Assembly: GCF_958298935.1 (NCBI RefSeq)
Contig: NC_084921.1
Coordinates: forward strand, 35,607,501 to 35,671,500
Length of the DNA: 64,000 bases
Source: Phragmites australis
Taxonomy: Eukaryota > Streptophyta > Magnoliopsida > Poales > Poaceae
Direction: 5' to 3'
Under the pieces are notes generated by a model. That model worked only from the letters and a program-made list of their open reading frames with translations, searched no databases and had not been told where the DNA came from. Positions 56,561-64,000 of this stretch are shown in pieces (within the stretch, counting starts at the first letter, position 1; the number at the start of each line of letters is the position of its first letter). The position numbers were made by a program, and so were the translations under genes.

Positions 56561-58947
56561 TGGTGGCACCACGACCGCATGAGTTCTCCTCCCCTCTCTC
56601 CTTTGCCCCAAGGTACCCCTAACTCAAACTAAAACCCTAAACTCCCCCCACCCATTGTCTTCTTAGGTGGTATTGCGATTGTCGAACACGCTATCACACT
56701 TAATGAAGTTCAATCAAGCAAGAATATGAATATCAGCAACATGCATCCATGCATATTTGAATTGCAAAAAAGAAGAAAAATGTAATAAAGAAGAAAGGAA
56801 TAATAAATACTTCCTAGAAACATCATACTGTGCTTAAATGGTCGTATGAAAATATCCATTATTATGACAAAGAACCAACTTTATTTTGTGTCTACAATAT
56901 ATCTTTAAGTATAGGCCACGGTAAATCTTTTCTATTACATACAAACATTAAACTATTTTAAAAAAATTCTGTAAAATTCCTAGGTTCCAAACATGCCCCT
57001 AGCTAGGTGCCAAACATACCCCTAGCTAACATGTCCCGTCTCCTCTTTCTAACAGTATGTATAGTCCCCCATGTACTTTGGCTTCCCTATTTGTGTGCAA
57101 TCGCCTTCTCTCTCATGCAAGGGGACATTCATGCATGCATTGAGAGTAGGCTCAAGCCCCTATCTCAGTTCCCCTTTCCCTCTTAATCTTTACTAACCTG
57201 TGTGCACTACACACGTACACCAACTTGTAAGATCTTTATTAACCCCTTTCCCCATTTCATTGCCCTTTCCATGCACTAGTATGGTAGTGTCTAAACCCGT
57301 GTGCAAGTCATAACTCATAAGATATTCGCATCTATTTTGCAGTCACATAATCGTTTTTACTGTACTTCTTTTAGAAAGCTCCATTCACTCGGTCGTGTGG
57401 GCCACGGTGAAAACCAACCTCCATCAAGGGTACAAAAAATTATCATCATGGGAAGATGGCCATTCTTTTGCTTTAGAGTATGTGCAAAATAAAGGAGGTA
57501 TTATGCGATGTAAGATAGAAAGCCTATGGGCTCTCGTGATGCAACCCACACTAGAGTTTCCCACAATGCAGCCTCCCTCCTCCCACGCGCTCCCCTCCTC
57601 CTTCCCCTCCCCTTGACGTCGTAGGAGGCAAGATGGGGGTGCGGGGTCCCTTGTTATGTGGTCAGTCCCATGGGGCAACAGGGGGGACACCCGCCGCCAG
57701 TCATTGCTCCAGTAATCTCTCCACCATTGGAGCCCCCTCCGTCTCCTCTCCCCTCTCACTCTACGCCGCCCTCTGCCCGCAATAGCCCCTATCGGATTCC
57801 ACCGCTCCACTGACCATCACCACCTTCATTCCCACAGTTGGATTCCATGAATGCCTCTTAGTCTCTACACTATTTGCGGGAGGTCCGCCAGGCACGCAAC
57901 TGCAAGTGTCCGAGGCCACCACTGGGCGTCCTAGCGCATCACACGGTCGTCCCATTCCCACTAAGGGTCTCACCAAAGTCTTTGTGGAAGTCCTATCATC
58001 CCAGATTGTTCCTCTGCCACCATCGTGGGAGCCACCTTTGTACTAGGTGTGGCCACCTTTGCCATCAGGGTGGTTCCGACGATGAAGTTGGCGGGATGGG
58101 ATGGCAGCTGGTTGCTACAACGTGTTGCTCCACTCTAGTGCCATCATCATTGTTGGCAGTTCTTATGCCTTACAAATTAATAATACAGCATAATGCGATT
58201 CCCACCTAGGGTTTGGTGGGAAGGCGGTGGAGACTCAGTTGGCCTAGTAGTGTGGCTGACCAGCCCCACTTGGAGGCTCATGTGGCCACATGGCCGAGGC
58301 CCCTTCCTTTAGTCGATTGGCTTATGGCTGAGACCCATTAGGTCGATGGCTAAGACCCCTTGGTCGGTGGGTGAGGCCACCTCGGTTGCCTTGGAGATAG
58401 AGGTCATGTGGCATGAGTGGCTGAGTTGATCAAGGCTTCCCCTCGATCGGACTAGCTTGGGGCTGAGCAGCCTAGAGGTGGAGCTACGTCGGCCTCCATG
58501 CCATCCTGTCATCTGGCCAGGGTTTCTTTGGCCGAATGGCCGAGATGTCTGTCAGGGCCCTTTAGGCTATTTGGCTACGGGTTTTGCTGATCAAATGGCT
58601 GAAAATAGTTGGCCGACCCTGCCGAGTTGTCTAGCTAGCCGAATTGTCCGGTATTTGAGGTTGAATTATGGTATTTAACGTGTGTCAACATACAAACCAG
58701 ACGTCGTCGTAGATCCTGTAGTTGACCAACTTGGTGCCACCATGCTCACTCATATTTCTAGCGTCGTTGCGAAGACTGGAAAAGAAAAAAAGAAGCAGAG
58801 ACCGGAAAATAAAAGATGCGATCACAATCGTTTTGCTCTAGTTCCGAGTGGATCCCATGTGCTCGACCCATGTGTTTGATCCTCAGTTCGAATGCAAAGG
58901 CCTAGTCTCGACACCACACATGGCCTAGCCCAAGGACGAGATTGTTG
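56561..58947. other. Intergenic, no gene supported
   Basis: Pyrimidine-rich then GC-richer DNA with short frames only. About 58250-58630 contains loosely repeated GGCTGAG(A)CC and GGCCGA(G) blocks without a fixed period. Nothing resembles a known family. Confidence 0.35.
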
Positions 58948-59404
58948 GGTTCATCTAGGGTAAAAATGGCTTGGATAGTTTTCGGCTGATCCGGGTCGGA
59001 ACCGGAAACGGATAGCTTTTTCAGAATCGGTATCGGATATTTTCGACTGGAATCAGCATCGGATAATTTTTTCCGGAATCGGCATAGTAGTTTTCAACGG
59101 AAACGGCATCGGTATCAGATATCCGGACTAACTGAGTTTGGATATTATCCGAAACCCAGGGCTAAAACAACATTCTAATGCAAAAAAATTCAAAATATTA
59201 TTGAAATAATTATGAAAAATTCTAAAAAATATATATGTTGTAGAGGATATAATATAGCTCTAAAAAATATTCAACTCCAAAGATAATAAGTACAATGAGA
59301 AAAAAAGATAAATCTCATTGTACATATCATATATTTTATCTGAAGGCTAAATCATAGTATCCTCTACATCACCAAAATGGTTCGTAATTTTTCATGATAA
59401 TTTT

Positions 59405-61411
59405 GATAGTGTCGGTGAATCAGGAACCGAGGGTCCCCGAATCCCGAGGCCAGGCCAGCAATCCGCCACGTGGCGCCATCCTGCGGGGTCTCCTCCGCGA
59501 AGCAAAAAGACTAAGTCCCGGGAGAGGGTGCTCGGGGCCACAGTCAGTGGTCCCCGAGTACCCAAGTTTCCCGATGATCTACGAAGTCTAAGTGCCGGAA
59601 AGAAAGTGCTCGGGGAGGTATACGGTGACCCCCGAGTAAAGACGTCCAAATGAGCCGGCCCGAGGCACAGCACTATAGGCACGGCCCGATCATCGACGGG
59701 CCGGGCCGGCACGGCACGAGGCCATGGGCCGTGCCTGGGCCGAGCGTGCGGCACGACGGGCCGGCACGGCACGGCCCGGCCGAGTCGGGCCGGCACGGTC
59801 CGCCCCGGCACGTATTTTCTATTATATATATATATATATAATTTTTAGCTATTTTTAAATATATTTTTATCTATTTTTTATATTTTTATCTATTTTCTAT
59901 CTATTTTTATATATTTTTTTCATTTTTTTATATTATTTTTATCTATTTCGGGCCGTCGGGCCGACCGGGCCGTCGGGCCGAAATCGTGCCTGGGCCGGCC
60001 CGGCATGGCACGATCACCGACGGGCCGTGCCGTGGGCCGAGGGGAAGGCATGAGGGCCGGCACGGCATGGCCCGTTACTGTAGATGGGCCGTTTAGGCCG
60101 TGCCGTAGCCGGGCCGTGCCGAGTCGGGCCCGTGCCGGGCCGGCACGAATGGCCCATTTGGCCATGTTTACCCCCGAGCACCCGAATCCCCCGACGACCA
60201 GGAAAGCTAAGTACTGCGAGAAGTGTGCCCGGGGTCGCGAGCGGTGGCCCCCTGGGCACCCAAGTATCCCGAGGACCCACTGAAGGAAATTCCGGGAGAG
60301 AGTGCTCGGGATTGCGTGCAGCGGCCCCCGAGCACTCGGTCCCCCGAGGATTCGTACAAGCGTGCCCGGGAGAGAGTGCTCGGGGAGGTAAACAGTAGCC
60401 CCCGAGCACTCGGTTCCCCAAGGACCAAGAAAGGGTATTCTCGGGAGAGAGTGCTCGGAGAAGTGAACAGTGACTCCCGAGCACTCGGTTCCCCGACGAC
60501 CCAGGAAGCCCCCTGACAGTGGCCCCCGCAGGGGCCCACTGATGAGGTGTCCGCCAGTCAAAGGCCCGAGGTTGCATTTAAGAGCGCGCGTGGCATGTCA
60601 TCTCCAACTGCTCCCACCACGCTCGGTGTTAGTTCCTGCCACATTCTGGCAGAAGGGCGTGGGGTCATTAAATGCACGGGTCCCATCCCGTGCCATCCGG
60701 CCCGTCTTGGGATAACGTCGTGAGGGCCGAGGCGTTCCGTCTGCTGCGCTGCTGTGGCAGAAGAACAAGACAGGGCGGGCACGCCGGGTCGCTCTACGGC
60801 TGCCCGGTGGGCCCTCTCCACGGCGCCCGTTGTCAGTGCATTTATGGTGACGGATGACCGGGCGTGGGGCGCATTTTCCACCTCCGGTCACTTCGCGCAG
60901 AGGCTATGATGACGCCCTTTCCATTTATAGTGCCTTGGAACTCATGCCCTCCCGTTCGGGGCACGCTACTACCGGCGGGTATTTAAAGCAGCCGGCAGCA
61001 CGGACAAAAACAAGCTTTGAAAGGCGCTAAAAATCCCAGAGGAAATAAGTAGAGAAGGGAAGAGAAGATCGAGAGCACCCAAAGCCAACAGATACACGCA
61101 GACCGAAGAACAAGGAGCCCTAGGCTCTAGGATAGACAAACATTCTTGTAACCAGCAACATCTTTGAGGGACATTCTCAGGAAATATATAGTATCCATAC
61201 AGGAGTAGGGTGTTACGCCTCCGTACGACCTGAACCTGTCTAAACACCAGTGCATTTACTTCGTTCCGCATTAGATCATTCCACCCCGCCGGTCATCGCA
61301 TTTATACCCATTTATTTCTCCGACGAACATATTCAGGATCATCCCCCGGCCGAATCTCTAAAAGGGGTCCCTCAGGATCCCTGCGACAGGAGTTAACCCT
61401 CCGACAGATAG
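59405..61411. mobile_element. Solo LTR with 5-bp target duplication GATAG
   Basis: The LTR spans 59410-61406 (1997 bp, about 1455 bp without the nested hAT). It starts TGTCGGTGAATC and ends CTCCGACA, so TGTCGG…CCGACA forms the inverted ends. GATAG lies directly on both sides (59405-59409, 61407-61411), as after LTR retrotransposon insertion. No internal coding region or second LTR remains, so it arose by LTR–LTR recombination. It holds six diverged copies of a ~75-bp unit around AGTGCTCGGGGAGGT and CCCCGAGCACTCGG. A TATTTAAA box lies near 60980. The style is typical of grass Gypsy LTRs, but the superfamily is inferred. Confidence 0.88.
59629..60178. mobile_element. GC-rich non-autonomous hAT nested in the solo LTR
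   Basis: The element spans 59637-60170 (534 bp). The left end is TAAAGACGTCCAAATGAGCC and the reverse-complemented right end is TAAACATGGCCAAATGGGCC. Both flanks read CCCCCGAG (59629-59636, 60171-60178), an exact 8-bp target duplication made from the LTR's own repeat unit. Subterminal parts are packed with GGCACGGC and GGGCCG; the centre is AT-rich (TATTTTTATCTATTTT). It is related to the element at 23936-24494 in ends and composition. Confidence 0.88.
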
Positions 61412-62076
61412 TGTTTTGAACTTTGAGAGCAAGAGAACAAAATATTTTTTATTTTTAAATGTGTCGCACGTTAGAAGGGCAACATGTTTACTTTTTTAAA
61501 TGGGATGCTTCTATCTCAATTGTTAGCCATCATACAGGACACCGATCAAGAGCATGAATGTGGTTGTCTGTCGGTTACCATCCTACCCGATGGTGGCGTT
61601 AGGGCGCTACCCATACGGCAACAGGCTTAGTTGAAGAAGACTCTCTCTTCTATTTGTGTATATGTTATCTTTAGTCTTTTACTAGTTTTGTGAATTTATG
61701 ATGAACTAAGTTTAAATATGTGTACTAAGTTTAAATATTATGTGTTTGTGTGAACTTGTATCAAGCATAATATGTAAACTTGTGAAGTTGTGATGAACTA
61801 AGTTGTGCTGTTTTTTATCTAAATGATCAAATGTATGGACTATATTATCTCAGCTATTACATAGTAAATTTCTAGTATGAATATGCTCTTTGTATTTGTT
61901 ATGATCTTATATACAATTTGAGTGGTCCTGTATGTTCCGGTAAATATTTGCCTACCGTATTTATTTTCAATACATATTTATTTTCAATATTATCTGTGAG
62001 TATATTCGTATCAAAATATCCGTATTCGAATTCGTTTCTGGTTCGGATCAATTTCAAGTCGTTTTCACCCCTAGAT

Positions 62077-62390
62077 TCAGCTGGTCGTGGTCCTTGAACT
62101 GGGATCCGATGTGACTTGAGGTGGTGTTGCCTCCCCAGGTTTCTTCTCCCCGGCGCTATTTGGGCCCCAGCCGGCGTTTGGATGTTGTGAATTGGATGGA
62201 CCAGAATTATTAGAATATTTCTGCTTCCCAGAGCACGTTGATTCTTTTGATTCACTGACAAGAGGGTTGTCGTCCCCCGACTCTTCTAAGATCATGTCAC
62301 TAAACGGTTTGCTGCTGAAGCCGGCGGTCAATGGAAGGCCCTTCCTCTTCTTGGCGTCAGAGAAGCGCTAGTCGTCCTCGGTACTTGCCC
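62077..62390 (-). pseudogene. Ser/Gly/Asn-rich fragment, perhaps retroelement ORF1
   Basis: A minus-strand frame encodes TAGFSSKPFSDMILEESGDD, then a Ser/Lys/Asn-rich stretch and SQHPNAGWGPNSAGEKKPGE, ending TAG at about 62077. It resembles the low-complexity linker of a plant retroelement Gag or LINE ORF1 protein. There is no zinc knuckle or catalytic motif. The hAT element at 58956-62073 is inserted just past its stop codon. Confidence 0.3.
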
Positions 62391-62865
62391 CACCCATTTG
62401 TCCCTGGCAGCCGGTGTGACGGGGGTTGGACCGCCGTGTCATAGTAGTTGGGTTGCCCAAAAAAATCCGCAGTCGTGCAACTCGTGCTTCGAAGTTCGTG
62501 GAGCTTTTTCTAAGGAGTCGGAATAAAATTTTATCCGCTCTTTTGCTTTCTCCTTTGTATAAGTGTCGGTCGTTAGATTAAAAAAGAATATCGTGGATCA
62601 AAATTTTACAGGGTCTTTATGGGAGGGTTTTATAAAATTTTCTTTCAAAGAAATCGGTGCAAGGTGGTGGAGTAGGACATATTGTTAGTCTCGTTGGTCA
62701 TAGGTGGTATTTCTTATCACGAGTAGTAGCATTACGTTTCAGTGTGTTGGTACTCAGTTTTTAGGCCAAGTTTGATATAGAAAATCAGTTGTAATGTTGT
62801 ACTCCTTTTCTTTTTAATGAAATATACGTATTGCACGTTTTTTATTGTATCCACAGTTTCACTAG
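62391..62865. other. Intergenic, nothing recognised
   Basis: No gene or structured repeat found. Confidence 0.35.
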
Positions 62866-63283
62866 GAGTGTATTTGATTTCTCGGATCTCACTCATCCTA
62901 GATCAGAGGATGCGTAGAATAAAAAAAAGTCTGTTTGATTGCATATATCTGCTGTTGCAGCCTGATTTGGTGGGTGCAAATAAACGATCTCATCCTAGCC
63001 TAGCGGATACAGGCTCTACATCCACTCATACAGAAGGGTGCCCTTGTTAGTATTATAAAATCATCTTCATGAGAATAACCAATCATCATCACAACTCTTG
63101 TATTCGCTTATGTAGCATCAGATTCAATCAATCAAATAGAAACTCAGTTTAGTCTGTCTGGACAGATACAATCAAACAAACACTTCTTTTCAATAAATAT
63201 AAGACGCCGCTCAACTTACTTCCTCTCAACCTGTTGATACGATACAACTCTATAAAATCTTATTTAAGAAACCAAATACACCC
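62866..63283. mobile_element. MITE with GGGTGTATTTGGTTTCT-type ends
   Basis: The left end is GGAGTGTATTTGATTTCT and the reverse-complemented right end is GGGTGTATTTGGTTTCT, about 418 bp apart. The interior has inner inverted blocks (GATTGCATATATCTG… and CAGATACAATCAAAC). The flanks CTA/TAG may be part of the TIR or a 3-bp duplication; the superfamily is therefore left open (Harbinger- or hAT-like). Confidence 0.55.
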
Positions 63284-63560
63284 TAGCTACATCCTATACT
63301 GTGTGAATTGAAGATGATCCGAGCATCCTCACATATCTTATCATAGTCAATTAATATATGAGCAACTAGAGATATATGCATCACACTTTACATGATCATG
63401 AAACACATTCGTATGATTGTGAAGGCCATTTAGCTTACATATATCTTCCAAAAGTTATTTCTTTTTCTTCAGCTCAATTTTCACAGCCCTCTTTATCACA
63501 TATATTTGTTAGAATTATTGAGATCGGCCTATGTAATAATTCATAATAAATTTCAAAGTC
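63284..63560. other. Intergenic, nothing recognised
   Basis: AT-rich DNA without features. Confidence 0.35.
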
Positions 63561-64000
63561 ACATATTGTAGAGAGATTTCCCCCCCTTATATATATGCAA
63601 GGACCCTCATCTCTTTGGGAACACGAAAATATAGACTACTAATTGAGAGTAGCCCTAAAATTAGGAATGCTCTCATTATGTGAGTCTATATAAGAGTTAA
63701 GATTTTTGCCTCTTTCTCTTTCTGTTGTGCTGCCACTGTAGTCTACTCCATCCTGACGTCAGCGTGCACCGGCAACCGGGAGAGCAGGTCTCCGAAACCC
63801 TCGCTCTTGTGATCTTGCACTGGGAGAGGGCGAATAAGATTTTTGGGAAGCGCTCTGCGCGACTGCTCAAGTTCTTCACCATGGCTCGTCTTCCTGGTCG
63901 CTTGGACACTGCCCGCTATCATCGTCAATAATTTCGGTGCATTGTCAGCAGGATCGATCGTGCCATCAACACGGTGCAACCAGTATCTTCAGCAACCTCC
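63561..64000 (+). mobile_element. Possible LTR and leader of a retrotransposon, cut by window end
   Basis: A TATA box (TCTATATAAGAG, about 63685) is followed by a pyrimidine-rich leader (CTCTTTCTCTTTCTG) and a GC-richer block with GGAGAGCAGGTCTCCGAAACCC and GGGAAGCGCTCTGCGCGAC. This looks like the R–U5 and leader part of a grass Copia-type LTR. No coding domain is within the window, so the assignment is tentative. Confidence 0.3.

Larger units (their letters stand above)
58948..62081. mobile_element. hAT-type element, outer shell of a three-level nest
   Basis: The element spans 58956-62073. The left end is TAGGGTAAAAATGGCTTGGA and the reverse-complemented right end is TAGGGGTGAAAACGACTTGA. 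Both then run into GATCCG…(G)AACC.GAAAC blocks. Flanks GGTTCATC (58948-58955) and GATTCAGC (62074-62081) match at 6 of 8 bases, fitting an old hAT target duplication. It contains a solo LTR (59410-61406). Without that, the element is about 1.1 kb and shows no transposase. Confidence 0.6.

Noticed and set aside
59392..60577. Long GC-rich open frames of up to 213 codons
   Set aside because: They lie entirely in the solo LTR and nested hAT; their Pro/Gly/Arg-rich repeats follow from the tandem DNA repeats, not from protein selection.

Overview
The window is nuclear DNA of a grass (Poaceae). Evidence: spliced genes with GT–AG introns, an AKT1-type potassium channel with the N-terminus typical of cereal AKT1 proteins, a GC-rich monocot-style RNase T2 gene, and a dense load of hAT, MULE, Copia, Gypsy, LINE and MITE sequences. 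The species cannot be named from this window alone.

Three genes look intact. (1) An S-like RNase T2 on the minus strand (5815-6742, two exons, 242 aa) with both active-site blocks. (2) A membrane-anchored alpha/beta-hydrolase on the plus strand (31505-35073, seven exons, 652 aa) whose nucleophile elbow carries Asp instead of Ser. (3) An AKT1-like inward-rectifying K+ channel on the minus strand (39200-44461, eleven exons, 885 aa), with a TVGYGD filter, cyclic-nucleotide-binding domain, ankyrin repeats and KHA tail. One of its introns is GC–AG. I built the exon joins by hand; all keep frame. A possible small gene (16081-16275, 64 aa) has its own TATA box and poly(A) signal.

The rest is mostly transposons and broken genes. 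0-5 kb: an orphan exon, a Gypsy-like piece running into a three-exon site-2-protease pseudogene, and a LINE RNase H remnant. 7-20 kb: mostly unannotated DNA with a MITE, short duplications, a LINE-like tail and a 492-bp hAT with 8-bp target duplication. 20-31 kb: a 490-bp foldback MULE, a 1.1-kb hAT, a decayed Copia element split by a GC-rich hAT, and a truncated MULE whose surviving terminal repeat ends about 240 bp before the hydrolase ATG. 35-38.6 kb: a MITE, an LTR-like stretch full of CCGG-type semi-palindromes, and an orphan exon. 45-64 kb: a carboxylesterase fragment, a ~7.1-kb MULE with a decayed transposase and a convergent zinc-ribbon gene, a 116-bp tandem array, and a three-level nest (hAT inside solo LTR inside hAT), then a MITE and an LTR-like end.

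The three intact genes show no functional linkage; they are islands between transposons. I found no CRISPR array, tRNA, rRNA or gene cluster. The strongest new observations are structural: the nested insertions proven by target duplications, the MULE terminal repeat in the hydrolase promoter, the hairpin-forming foldback element, the GC–AG intron and a G-quadruplex-like motif in the channel promoter.
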